Of a stretch of 64,000 nt of DNA, positions 1 to 11,140 are shown piece by piece. This stretch comes from Gymnopilus junonius (Eukaryota > Basidiomycota > Agaricomycetes > Agaricales > Galerinaceae), in the NCBI GenBank assembly GCA_015501075.1, contig JADNYJ010000012.1, forward strand, positions 372,001 through 436,000. Direction: 5' to 3'. The notes under the pieces were generated by a model. The model saw only the letters and a program-made list of their open reading frames with translations. It made no database searches and was not told the origin of the DNA. The number at the start of each line of letters is the position of its first letter. Positions within the stretch are counted from its first letter, which is position 1. The translations under genes and the position numbers were made by a program.

Positions 1-919
1 CTGCAGCACGTAAGTCGCCAATGTGTGCAGACACCATGCCGCAACTCTCAGCTGGGAGAGCGAGGTGGCGAACCGCTTCTGTATATGCTTTTGGGTTCCT
101 AAAAATAGTGGTTTGAGACGGCGAAGCAAAGAACTATTTAGAGGTTGCTGACGGTTTGTAAGTGTTGAAGAACTCCGCAGAGAATATCATGTCCCACGGA
201 AGGCCGGCATATTTGCTCTAGATGTGCAGCAACTCAACGTCTGATACTGAACACAAAGGGATATAATTACCGTGTCAATCAACTGACGAAGGTTCCCGTT
301 AGACAAAGCAGCGATTATAACTTGCTTCTTGAGTGCGTGCAGACCCTCAACAGCATCGGGCCAACCTTAATATCAGTGTCTATTAGAAAAGATTGGTTTA
401 TGGATGACTGGGTGTCGATACCTTTTAGGCGGTGGAATATCTGGCATAGATAATCGCGTTCGGCGTCGCCCAAGACAGCACCCGCATGCGACCAATCTGG
501 AGACCCAAGAAGGTCGTCAAGAATCTGACATATTTGGCATCAGCCAGAACAATTTTGAACGAAAAGAATTTGTTTGCCTTTCTGTGCATGCTCTCCATGC
601 TATTACTATTAGGCCCTGCAGCAATGTGCCCACTAAGGAAAGTCAAGACTGATAATCAGCACAGTGATTTGAATCCAGGAGGTCGAATCGAACGAACGCA
701 TTTTTTAGGAACAGCTGACGCCATTCTTCTCCAAACTGCTCCCAGTCAGAACCTGGCAGGCGAAACAATGAGCCGCGGGCCTAAAAATGCAGACAATCGA
801 CGCACCTGGTTGCAAGCCGTGCTTCTGAGCCAGGTCTTCAAGTTCTGATATGACGCTGGCGTTTTCCAATCAACGACTGTGCCGGCGACATCGAATAAAA
901 GTGCTTCGAGTTGAACCAT
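1..919 (-). CDS. HAD-type (class II) 2-haloacid dehalogenase-like protein, 3' end outside window
   Basis: Predicted hydrolase of the haloacid dehalogenase superfamily, class II 2-haloacid dehalogenase group. Translation of the minus strand from the ATG at 919 gives LLFDVAGTVVDW (the nucleophile-aspartate motif I; most relatives have DVFGT). Later exons give SPDWSHAG, then GWPDAVEGLHALKK and ALSNGN (motif II serine region), then AGLPWDMIFSAEFF, YKPNPKAY (motif III lysine) and a final GDLRAA. At least five exons are needed; one intron appears to be GC-AG. The gene runs off the left edge, so the last residues are missing. The first exon reads correctly only if one A is added to the four-base run near 862-865: before it the frame gives DVAGTVVDWK, after it ASVISELEDLAQKHGLQPG. 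Family is confident; whether the gene works is not. Confidence 0.82.
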
Positions 920-1329
920 TGCTACGCTTTGGTTTCTTTCACGTCTTGGGGTAGAGAAGGTCGCTGACTACTATATCCACCGGCTTGAGTTATGCAAAAG
1001 TGCCGATACAGATTCCATAAGGTCGTGGCTAATTTTGCCTTGGTCGTGGGTCGTCCATGATATGATAACGGTCAGGTTCTCAAAACTTGAGAGCATGAGT
1101 AACAAACTTTTCCTGAGTACTAGTATGGTGGTATTGAGGTTACAAAATACTGTAAAAATATGCGTCAACGACACTCTCTTATGAGTTAAGGTGTGTACTT
1201 ACTTGGTTCGAGCTGGCTCAAAGTGAAAGTTAAGTAGATGGAAATCCAATATTTTCTCGGATTTAGCACGTGATATATTGCCCGCGCGCCTGACTCTGAC
1301 TCTTGGTACTCTTCTCCGTATTCAGTGAA
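920..1329. other. Intergenic, no gene recognised
   Basis: Divergent space between the dehalogenase start and the glycosyltransferase remnant. Short open frames exist but none shows a family motif or plausible exon structure. Confidence 0.5.
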
Positions 1330-1943
1330 GTGACCTGTGCAGAGCGCATGCAGACGGATCGTCATGACAGAATCCAGAACTTGGCTGAAAAATTCATGGC
1401 ATCCAGTTTGGGAATACTTATGCAATGGGCTCCCCAGCAATTCATTCTTACTCACCTAGCCTTTCTCCCTAAGCCACTCATTCCTAGAATCCAGGCTGCC
1501 AGTTGGTTCCTCACTCACTGTGGTCAAAACAGTGTTTTAAAGTCACTCGCAGGTGGCATTCCTATGTAAGTTTCTTTTCCATACATGAGATGAAGAAAAA
1601 TTGACTTATTCATTTCCAAGATTGCATGACCATTTGATAGTGACCAACCAGCTGCAGCTGCACACCTTACAGAGAACCTCAATGTTGCAATTGAACTTAT
1701 TGAGGTGAGAACTGGAGAACATGGTCTAAAGCCACTGTAAGAAATGGTTGTGCAGCCAAGGGAACAAGGGGTGCTATGGCTGCTGAAATAAGGAAAGTCA
1801 TCGACATTTGCCACAGTCCCAGAGGGCAGGAGTTGCAGAAGAATGCAGAAGCAATGAAGATGAAGTTTGTTGAGTCTTGGAATGTGAATGAAATTAATAG
1901 AAGGGAGATTGGGAAGTTTTCGGACAAGCATTCTGGCACCTAA
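1330..1943 (+). pseudogene. UDP-glycosyltransferase C-terminal fragment, broken
   Basis: Remnant of a UDP-glucuronosyl/UDP-glucosyltransferase (GT1). Only the C-terminal, sugar-nucleotide-binding half is present. It reads WAPQQFILTH, then WFLTHCGQNSVLKSLAGGIPM (written here as the PSPG-like box at about 1420-1566), and after a short intron DQPAAAAHLTENL and a C-terminal helix region ending in TAA at 1941-1943. Lesions: the codon for the usual Trp of the P-M-I-A-W-P motif is TGA at 1627-1629; the intron donor would need one more base to splice in frame; and the frame changes again around 1735-1745. No N-terminal acceptor domain is visible upstream. This is a truncated, decaying copy rather than a working gene. 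Confidence 0.75.
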
Positions 1944-2246
1944 GTTTATGGATATCTTTGTATAAACTCTATGACCAGTGGGCTTTACAGTCATATCATA
2001 AGCTTCAAAATAACAATTTTATTGCATATAAAGTTCCGCATATTTAATTCTTCACAAATTTGTCTAAAGTCCCTTCAGAGAATGAGCCATACGGTTAGGG
2101 ATAGGAATACAGGCTTAGTAGTACTGGAGGGCACGATAGGGGCTTAGTCGCGACAAATAATCAACAATAACGCGTCTGTCACGTTGAAACTTGAAAGACG
2201 TGACGCTAGCCATTTTAATTTATTTACCTCTTCACCACCCACCACG
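1944..2246. promoter_or_regulatory. Upstream region of PSF1
   Basis: About 300 bases between the glycosyltransferase remnant and the Psf1 start. It should contain the Psf1 promoter; I see no convincing TATA box and no other gene. Confidence 0.35.
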
Positions 2247-2843
2247 ATGACCGAGGCGCGTCAGTACGGCGAGCTCGCAACGCAACTCCTCATGGAATCG
2301 AGGAGATCAACGCAGACGGATACGCTCATGAAGTATAACGACTCGTTGGTCCGGTCTATCATCCGCGAGCAGCGTGACCTCGAAAAGGCTATCAACGCGC
2401 TCTTGATCGACGGACGACCACCACCTCCTGCACTACTCATCATCCAGACCGCGATTAACAGGAACAAGCGATGTTTACTGGCATATCATTCGCACCGCGT
2501 CGATCGGCTGCGCGATATGTATTGGGCTGTTGGGGGTGCTCTTCCTCATCTTCTTTCGAATCAGGATATTCGAAGCAAGCTTTCCCCACACGAGGTCGAT
2601 TATATGCGGCAGTACAACAGCTCTGTCATGGAATTCAGGTCCGAATTTTCGCATGAGCTAGATATAACAGCCAGCATCACCAATCCACCAAAGGACCTTC
2701 ATGTCCTCGTCCACGTTGTGAAGGATTGCGGAGTCATACAGACCGAGCTGGGCAGTATACATTTCGAGAAAGGACAACGCTTTATGGTTCGCCGGGCTGA
2801 TATCGAACATCTCATCGTTCAGGGATTTTTGGAGGAAGTTTAG
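2247..2843 (+). CDS. PSF1: GINS complex subunit Psf1
   Basis: Nuclear replication factor: one of four GINS subunits, which join Cdc45 and Mcm2-7 to form the CMG helicase. Intronless, 198 residues from the ATG at 2247, the usual length for Psf1. The N-terminal helical A-domain reads YGELATQLLMESRR, followed by INRNKRCLLAYHSHRVDRL (the strongly conserved Psf1 signature NKRCLLAYH), then LSPHEVDYMRQYNSSVMEF. The C-terminal B-domain begins at NPPKDLHVLVHVVKDCG and ends LIVQGFLEEV. The open frame extends 21 codons upstream of 2247, but only from a non-ATG codon, so 2247 is chosen. It lies tail-to-head with the DUF2358-like gene about 140 bases downstream. Confidence 0.93.
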   Translation: MTEARQYGELATQLLMESRRSTQTDTLMKYNDSLVRSIIREQRDLEKAINALLIDGRPPPPALLIIQTAINRNKRCLLAYHSHRVDRLRDMYWAVGGALPHLLSNQDIRSKLSPHEVDYMRQYNSSVMEFRSEFSHELDITASITNPPKDLHVLVHVVKDCGVIQTELGSIHFEKGQRFMVRRADIEHLIVQGFLEEV

Positions 2844-2983
2844 AGCGGTTCAGGGCAGCGCAAAATTGGCCTGTTACTTTCTGTGTTTGGTCCGCACCAT
2901 GGTGCCAAACAAACAGCATCATCCGTGCCGTCCGTCGACGCGTTTTCCTGACATTTGTTGCCTCTCTTTCCCTCCGTTCAGGC

Positions 2984-4121
2984 ATGCTCTGCAGGCATGT
3001 CTCTTCCTCATCTTCAGCCACACTAAGGTCGCCGATGATACTCAAGTCGCCATCAATATTCTCCAAAGTTATCTCGCCTAGGCCGAAATCATCTTTAGTT
3101 TCACCTTGTTCACGCCGTTACCCCTCACCTTTATATAGGCCCCAAACCATTGTTGTCGTGTCGCGGGACCTCTCGAATCTTGGCCTTCGTACGAATCAGC
3201 CACCCGACTCTCTGCCGGATCCTAGTCCGGAGTCACCTCCTGAAATTCCCGACCAAGAGTGGGAAATTCGTACAGGTTCGTCTTCTTAGAGCCAGTTAGC
3301 GCTCGAATCTGACGCCAAATTTTAAGGGCGCGCAATTTATATTCTTCAGGAAACTCTCCCGGAATTTTTCAAAACTGGTCTTATCACGTCGATAAATAAG
3401 ATCACTGGAACACCTCGACCTCCCAGTGCATCAACTCCGACAGTCAATCCCAACTTTCTTGAGCCTCACATCCTGCCCGAAGATGATGAACTCATATACA
3501 GTCCGAATGTCAGATTATCATATACGCCGCCAGTCGAACTCCCTCCTCCTTTCCCCAAGACGTTCCATGTAGAAGGTATGTTATATGTCAACTCTGTCTT
3601 CTATAATATAATTTGACAGAATCAAAGGCTTCCAATTATACCTCGCTTCTTCCAGTTTGCTCAGACACACCATGCTAGCGTTATATTCCAATCTTGCTGT
3701 TCAGAACACTAAGCTTGTGATCAATACCCCTCTGGCGCGGCAATCAGAATCACCACCGTCTTCTTCCAAGAAAAGGAGGATAAATCGAGAAAAGAGCATT
3801 CTTCTACGGCAGACTGTGACTGGCATCGCGCGCGTCAGTGGCAAGCCCGGAGAATGGATAATGTTTGTCCATTCAAAAAACTTATTATAATACATCATGC
3901 TTATACACATCTCGGCTTTTAGAGAGTCAACTTATACGTTCTCTCCGATTACTGGGCTCATTCATCAACACATTATAAATTCTATACACCCTGCACCGCA
4001 CCAGGCTGTATATGACACGCTTCGCCTGAGCCTTTCAAAACTTTTGGGAGGTGCTGGGGCTAGTCCGACGAATGGTGCTGCTTGCAAGGGCAAGATTCAA
4101 AGTGGGAAGAGTGGTCAGTAA
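2984..4121 (+). CDS. DUF2358 / C6orf136-like protein, probably mitochondrial
   Basis: Conserved eukaryotic family of unknown biochemical function with an NTF2-like alpha/beta fold in the DUF2358 region. Four exons: 2984-3275, 3327-3575, 3628-3862 and 3923-4121. All junctions keep frame with GT-AG introns of 51-60 nt. The N-terminus (MLCRHVSSSSSATLRSPM) is rich in Ser and Arg and low in acidic residues, as in a mitochondrial targeting peptide. The core reads RAIYILQETLPEFFKTGLIT, then DDELIYSPNVRLSYTPP and FPKTFHVEGFQLYLASSSLL. The C-terminal part contains GKPGEW, STYTFSPITGLIHQHIINSI and HPAPHQAVYD, typical of fungal members. The acceptor of intron 2 is the second AG after the polypyrimidine stretch; the first would break the frame. 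Function is not inferred. Confidence 0.82.
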
Positions 4122-4555
4122 GGCGGCTGGGATACATGGGTTGGATTTGATAATACCCAAAATTGACAAACATCGAGCTACATTGATTGAGTCCACGCAG
4201 AAAAAAGTAACTAAGTGTATTCTTAGCATTACTGTATTGTTTAATATAACTCATCGCATCTCATTGAGGATCCGGGAGGCCCTTCTGTAACCAAGATAGA
4301 TGAAAAGACCCCCTACCCTCCGTCCAAAGCAAATATGGCAACAAAATTCAGATTTATTATCTACTATTTAATCGTGATATCGTTTGTTGGATAGGGCAAT
4401 CATGCAGATTATGAGCAAAGCCTTCCTAGGAGTCGTCATTTTCGCTGTTCAAAGCTTTGATCATGTTCAACATTCTGAGCAGACGGTAGTCAGAACGCCC
4501 TCAGCGGCAATGATAGCATCCATGAAGATTATTTCCAATCCTCAATATTATACTA
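4122..4555. other. Convergent 3' intergenic region
   Basis: Space between the convergent ends of the DUF2358-like gene and Utp22. It should hold both 3' UTRs and termination signals. Small open frames here lack start context or motifs. Confidence 0.5.
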
Positions 4556-7500
4556 TTACGTCAAAATAATTTTTTTGATAAGTCCAGTTCCTAGTCGCTC
4601 GATCTCAACGACAACCGCGTCCTGGTTGAGTGTGACAAGGCCCTTGTCTTTTGATTTTTCATTCTCCTAATGGATCAGTGATTAAGGTTAGTTACATGAC
4701 AAATCGATAAAGACGTACCTTCTTCACCGGCACGCTATTGAAACCACCAAGAACCCTAAATGGTCGGGGGTCCTTCAAAGTAGGATCCCACACAGCACAA
4801 TCTGGGTGCCACCATACGGGTCGTGAAAGACCTTGAAAGTATCCGCGTATATGTTCTGGGAACACGCATTAGTGCGAGCAGGAGGAACAACAAGGAATGT
4901 AATTAGCTTACCAGCAGGTCGGCCACGAACAGGCGGGCAGGATCAAATCCTGGCAGAACCTTCACAGCCTCATCTTGCTGCGTTTTGTTAGCGTATTTGC
5001 CGCGTTTGGTGAGCAAATCCTGGTCGGCGTTAACGTTGTGCAGATAGCGTGGAAGGACCGAGGGGTCCAGGTGGAGCAGGATGTTATAGTCTTTTGTTGG
5101 ATGGATAAACATGCCCTATTATATCACAAGGTCAAAACAGCGTTTCCGAATGAAAAAATTAGTCCTACCTGGACGTTGAGCTGCCCAGATTCTAGACCCT
5201 GCATGTAATTCCAAGTCGCGTTCGCCAACGCACGAACCCGGTTAGCCACCAAGATATCAGGACTATGTTGTGTCCACATATGCCCGTCAGTATCGTGCTC
5301 TGTAGAAACCTTCCAAATGCCCTTCCCTGTAAAAGGACGATTTTCGGAGGTTGAAGCTGACGATGCAGGGCCAGAGCCGTACAAAGGCACAAACAATCCT
5401 TCCTCCCACTTCCAATCCTTCAGAAACTCGATGAAAGTTGCAAAACCCCTTTCCTTGCTGGCAGGTACGAGATGCTGTAACGCTTTTTCCGGATCGGTCT
5501 CCATGCTGAAGTCACGGCCAGCTCCAACAAAGAAGGAGGCACAGATAATCTCCACGACTTCCTCCCTGATGTGGCTATGGAGCAACCAGTGGGAAGCGAG
5601 CCACCTCTTCGCCAGGCGAACAGTACCAGGGAAGGCAGTATAATGGTGAGAGAGCGTAGCTATCGCCCTGTGGTGCCTTGGTGCATGAATGAACCTGCGC
5701 ATGTACACCTCCTTGGCTTCGACCGCCTCGTAATATTCCGTAGTCTTCTTCTCTTTCGACTTGGACACGATGTGTGGGAGAAGGCTCGCATTGCCTCCGA
5801 TGATCTGCTCGAGAAGGTTGACCTCACGATCGTGCCATATCCGCGCGTGGAATGCCCACCCCTCGGGAGTGATGACCTCAAGTACGGCTTTGTCCAAGAG
5901 CTGTGACTCATGGACACCATCTCCAACCACAACACTAGCCTTCAGACCATCTACGGACTTCATAAGTGCCGAAGCAATCCGCTCAAAGAAAGCGAGCTTG
6001 ATTGTCTGCACCGCCTTGATGTCGTCCGGCCACCTTGAGGACTTCTCGAACTCCAGGATGATCTCGATAGGGGCAAGGTAGCGTGCATTAGGAGGTAGCA
6101 GCTGAGCTAGAGAGGAAGGAAGGGGCACGGGGCTAAAAACGCTCGTGTACCGCAAAGATTCCGATACAGGGCTGACATTGAGGAGGGACAAAGGTAACTC
6201 CTCATCCAATTTCTTTATTTGCTTGACAAGGTTATCAAACGCAGTCAAAGCGCCCTTGAACCCAGTAGCCACCCCGGAGCTCATGTACTCCCTCGAAATC
6301 GACGGCGGAAGCCGCAGCAGGGAATCATATCGAGTCTGCCAGGCCTCGACAGCATCTTCTCCCAATGCAAAGTGCCAATTGAGCAAATGACGGACAATCA
6401 TTGATGGGACATGTGCTCTCTCATCTGCTGTCGTCACTTCCCATACCACACTCTCTACAATGCGACCATCTTTGAACCGACGCAGCTCTGACTTGTCGCC
6501 CCACAATCCACGGAATTTCTCAAGTGCAGCCTGATTCTGTTCGTCTGCGGCTGGACCATGGTCGACGAGACGGAATGCATGTTGTGGGTTGTGGATAATG
6601 CCGATAAAGACGATATCAGGACTTGAGGGGTGTGCTTGCGATAATGGACGTGGTAGGGAAGACGGATGGAGGAGAGTAACAGCGCGCGACCTATCTCCAA
6701 GACCTTGCCTCAGAATGGCAGAGATGGAGGCAAGTAGAGCATTGGAAGGAGAGCCGATGTCGATTGTTGAATGAGCTGATGTGTTCCGGGGTTTAGCAGA
6801 CGAAAGGTCGACCCTGTTAGGAAAAAAGTATTCAGTAGGTGGATATGTGCGTTTAAAATGCGACAAACCGAAGGACAACGTCAAAGCGGGTCATAAGGTC
6901 ACGGCAGTCCTTCAGGAAGACACCACTGAAAGGGTCACCTGAGAATGAGGTCTGGTTCAGTGCCTCCAAAGTTTTAGCAGCATCATAACGCAACTAACTC
7001 TCGCGTCAGCATTTATCAGAAGAAAACATAGTTACTGCCTCACCAACTCGAGGGAACCAAGCGTAACAGAGGCCAACACGTTGGATAAAGAGGAAGAATC
7101 GACGAAAACAGGGCCTGGATATTGAGTATACTCTTCTTGAGAGAACTGTCAATTGAAGCGTCAAGTTAAAATCAAAATTGCGGCAAACAAGCGACTGACC
7201 CGCTGTCCTTCTGAAGTCTTTACAAAAACATGGTCCTTCTCGAAATCATGCTTAGCTGGAGAAGGCTGTTAGTTAAATATTACGTTCAGTGAAACTGAAA
7301 GCATACCCAAAAACTCCAAGGTAGCTTTGAAAAGTTGATAAGAACTGAGACCCTTTCCAACAGGCTTCCGCTTATTGACCCTCAACCCTCCTGTCCGTGG
7401 TTCATCTCCATTTAATAATAAGGCAAGGAGCGACCACCACCAAGGTCCAGCAGCTTCAAACCCACGTACACACCACTTTGTTCCTCCACTGTATCCTCTT

Positions 7501-8863
7501 TGATTAGCCCAGATCCGCAGTAAGGTCAAGGCATCAGTGAAAGCTGGGACTTCGTTTTGTAATGAATGAACGCCGAGAAGGTAGTATCTCGGTGTTAACG
7601 TTTGCAGAAGAGCATTGTTGTACAGGGGAGTGGGCAAGTGTTTTGGTGAGTTTGATTCATCAGTAGTCGAGTCGTTAGAGCCATTGATGCGGATGTTTGA
7701 ATGAGAGGGTGATAGTCGGTGGAGGGGTATGGGTGAACTAGATGACAGGATCGGCAGAATGCAAACTTTTGCATTCAATTTCGTGAAATCCGTGGCGGAC
7801 TCGTCTGTAAGGAAATATCATTACAAAACTAGAAAATAATAAGACGAAAAAAAAAGTACCATTTTTTGGCACGAGTACCAGTTTCGTCAACCGGGGATCG
7901 TCCTGTATTGACTCGTACGACAGCTCCACTTTTGCTCCCAACTTCGACTTTTGTAACGATGCAGCGATGGTGGAAAGGTAGAAGGCTCGTTTATGGAAGA
8001 AACGGCCATTGAGATAGTCCTTCTCCTGGAATAGAGTCTGCCAGAAAAATAAATGAGATGTGTAGGAAGCAGTCAACGCAGAAACATTACATTTGGCATT
8101 TCCACAGCAAGGTCTACACCAACGTCTTGATCGTCCTTCGGCTTCACGCTGACCTTGTTAGCCCAGCTTCCGATAAGGTTGACGTCGCTGGGTGGTTCAA
8201 ATGCGACTTTCCAATTCGTCTCTTCCGTCGGTAGAGGTAAAGGATATGGTACCGCAACACCCTTCTTCTGTAGCTTGCGGGCAGCTTCCAAAGGATGCTG
8301 GGGAGAAACCGACGAAATTCCCTTGAGGAAGGAATGTAACTCGAAAAGGAATTTTTCAAGCGGTGGTATCCTTGATGATTTTGGTCGTACATTGGGTAAA
8401 AGAGCGTCGATCTACAACCCGAAATATTTCATGGAATTTCGCACATCAAAAGAGAAAGTCGCACCTGTAGTTTAAACGAACTGGATTTGAAGAGGTCGCT
8501 TGCGTCTTTTATAGCGCGGAGCTCCTCGCCAGTAGGTGGTTTTGTCGATTTATGCGGTGGCTGCTGCCCCGCCGGTAATGGGGCGGTTGCTCCTTCAACA
8601 CCACCCCATTCTTCACCATCTTCAGCTTCATCCATCTCACTTGAACCTTCGTCGTTAGAGCCTTCATTTTCATCAGCAGGAATCTCTTCGTTGTCGATGA
8701 CATTGTCTTCAAACTCGAGCTCATCGTTACGGTCTTCCTCTGTTCGTTGAGTCTAAAATTCTAGACGTGATCAACAATCAAAAAACACATAAATAGTACC
8801 CTTTCTAAGCTACCTTTCGTGGTCCAGTTATATCATTTCTTTTTCTCTGAGATCTTTGACCAT
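4556..8863 (-). CDS. UTP22: U3 snoRNP-associated protein Utp22 / Nol6 (Nrap)
   Basis: Nucleolar component of the small-subunit processome (UTP-C with Rrp7) needed for 18S rRNA maturation. About ten exons on the minus strand. Readable blocks in order: an acidic N-terminus (DELEFEDNVIDNEEIP), IDALLPNVRPKSSRIPPLEKFL, GVAVPYPLPLPTEETNWK with SWANKVSVKPKDDQDVGVDL, FLNGRFF-like KDYLNGRFFHKRAFYL, TPLYNNALLQTLTPRYYLLG, LRIWANQRGY, LRRFKDGRIVESVVWE, and near the C-terminus VLPGFDPARLFVADLL and DPYGG. The last exon ends with the TAA at 4556-4558. Two places need one extra base to stay in frame: right after the ATG at 8861-8863 (the frame then gives QRSQRKRNDITGPRK), and near 4796 (DPYGGTQIV followed by AVWDPTLKDPRPFRVLGGF). 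If the first is real, the usable start would move to an internal ATG at 8633-8635. Family assignment is strong. Confidence 0.9.
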
Positions 8864-9181
8864 TATGAATAAGATAGAGGGAACAAGCTCAGTGCGTTGA
8901 AACCGCGAAAGAAGAAGAAAAATTGCACTGCCACTCAGAGATCCTGTATTACAGTCGGGCCGGCTTGCCGGGTCAAGCGTCGCAATTCAAAACCGCTCTT
9001 ACAAAACCTCCAAACCATCATCATCACAAGCGGTTGAGGGCTACGAGTACCCCATATTTGTGGGTACAGTTCTCCAGATATCACTCTCAGAGGTCTACTG
9101 CAGGTAGGCCACCAAATCTGACAACTGTCTCTCACTGACTTCACGTGATGCTTGGGTTAAGCAAAGAAATCGTAGAACGAC
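8864..9181. promoter_or_regulatory. Bidirectional promoter region, UTP22 / F-box gene
   Basis: 318 bases separate two divergent start codons, so regulatory elements for both genes are likely here. A purine-rich run (8900-8925) and scattered CT stretches are visible; no clear TATA box. Confidence 0.4.
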
Positions 9182-10806
9182 ATGAAAGGATGCAAATTCT
9201 GCGCCGACATCGATGAGCCCGGTCTGTATAAACCCTACCAACCATGTAAAACAGTTAAAGGTAAACGCTGTGATGCATGTTTCAAGATCAAACAGCTAGA
9301 ATACCAAATAGCGGAGGCGAAGAAGGCTGTAGACAAACTCTTTGAACAGCATCGTGAACTTCGAATGCAAATGAACCGCGTCATGATCCCGTACTTCACA
9401 GCATACCTCCCGAAATTGCATCCTTAATATTCCAATTTTCAGTGGCTGATGGACAATATCCCCTTATCTTCGGTGCGGTGTGCAGATCTTGGAGACAGAT
9501 TGCCTGGTCGACGCCCAGTCTTTGGAGTTCTATTGAAATTGATGCTGAACGACACTACCACCCGACGTGCCGTGAGGTCGCAGGAAAATGGCTAAACCGA
9601 TCGGCTCAACTTCCTCTGATGATTCGTCTCTGTGCCCCTCCTACCTTCGACTGGTACCGCAAGAGAAAAAACGAGGAAGGGCTGTGCGAGCTCTTTGACA
9701 TTATCAACCAACATTCAAACCGTTGGAAAACCTTGAATGTCGAAATTATTGGTACATTTTTTGATCATCTGTGGGAAGACTCGCAGCCTGGTTCTGTTCT
9801 GCGTACATTGCGCCTTCGAAGCACAGGCTCTTCCTTTCCGCCTCCGGGAGTTCGCTTCCAAGGTACAAAGCCACGGCCAGAAAACGTCGCTTTATCGTCT
9901 TTCTACTTCAGAGACGTCGAAATTGGATGGGACAACGTCACCTCTGCAGAACTATTATGGCTCCATGTCGAAGATTTTCTTGAACTTCTGAAACAAGCGC
10001 CTAAATTGCACATTTGCACCCTTCTCATCAATTGCATACCAAGGATGGATGCGCATTTCCCAATACCTTCCGATGCCATAGTTCATGATCAACTCAGCGA
10101 ATTTACCTATAAATTTGCCCACGTCTCTAACTACGACGAAGCATTAGACACGTTCTTCGACAAAACCTCCTTTCCAGGCTTGACACGTTTCGCATGGGAA
10201 CCCCTGAGGCCAGAGAGCAAGTATCACATTCCCGAACTACCAGCTCGTTCAATGCTTTCTTTCTTCCAGCATTCCTGTTGTCTTTTAAAGGAGTTGGTCA
10301 TATCGGAAACGCGTCTCATTGATGATGAAATTATCCCAATTCTGACAGAATTGCTTTCGCTCGAGAAACTCGACCTTTCCCCATCGTACATTGATCTTTA
10401 TGTCCCAGACAACCTATTCAGACTCATGGGTGAGACTGCTGTAGAAAACGACAGAAACAAAGCCGAAAGGTTATTGCCCGAGCTCCAGTCCTTCAAATAC
10501 ACCCATGGATCGCCAGCAACCCAACTGGCATGGGAACATATTCCAGCCATGTTCGGCCCTCTTTGTGAAGTTGAGCTTCCTTCTCTTCGGCCTCTGAAGA
10601 CAGTTGAAATACGCGTCGCCAAAAAGGACAGTCCCTCATTCACCTATATCGACGAGGAAACAATCGGGAGAATTCATGCTATTCTGGAAACGGGGGTAGA
10701 TTTGGAAATTCGTGACAAGGATACAAATTCGGATTTGGTCCAAGCCTCTGTGGTGCAGCACGAAAGCATTGCAAGGAAGAGCACGCGCCGATGTCCGAAG
10801 CGATAA
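9182..10806 (+). CDS. F-box protein of the Agaricomycete family (substrate adaptor-like)
   Basis: Probable F-box adaptor of an SCF-type ubiquitin ligase, in a family greatly expanded in mushrooms. The N-terminus (MKGCKFCADIDEPG, later CDACFKIKQLEYQIAEAKK) is a short Cys-containing segment plus a coiled coil. The F-box follows at about 9384-9530: HDPVLHSIPPEIASLIFQF, then FGAVCRSWRQIAWSTPSLW. The rest is LRR-like without regular repeats (LPELQSFKYTH, LCEVELPSLRPLKTVEIRV) and ends at 10806. The coiled-coil frame and the F-box frame differ by one base between 9370 and 9383, with no intron signals to bridge them; adding one base (for example after the GTC at 9380-9382, giving NRVHDP) joins the two. 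Without it the protein would stop at 9427. Specific target unknown. Confidence 0.8.
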
Positions 10807-11140
10807 CCATCCGGCCCCTGCCTTGACGTAAAAGGTGTCCGAGCCGATTAGAGAGCACCCTTCGGCGACTTGTTCAGGCCAAGGTCGGGCAAATCGCCTT
10901 CGTTCGGAAGGAACTGAAACCTGTTGGTGTTTCAGCCCTAAGAAAGAGTATCAATCTTGCGCATGACCATAGTCTTCAGCCAGCAAAAGAAATTAAGAAT
11001 GTGTTTCTCCCCTGTTGGCTCCCGAAGATTCTTGTAAATTTTGACATGTACAGGTCGTGCAAAATACATGGAAATCGTCATATAATATAATAAACTTAAA
11101 TGAGCACATACGGAACAAAAGGCATCAGTATCATACATCT
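10807..11140. other. Convergent 3' intergenic region
   Basis: Space between convergent F-box and CorA-like gene ends. No gene recognised. It should hold 3' UTRs of both. Confidence 0.45.

Noticed and set aside
2812..3066. Minus-strand acidic frame overlapping the PSF1 3' end
   Set aside because: It is the antisense of the DUF2358-like first exon and the PSF1 end; the plus-strand model with four in-frame exons explains the sequence better.
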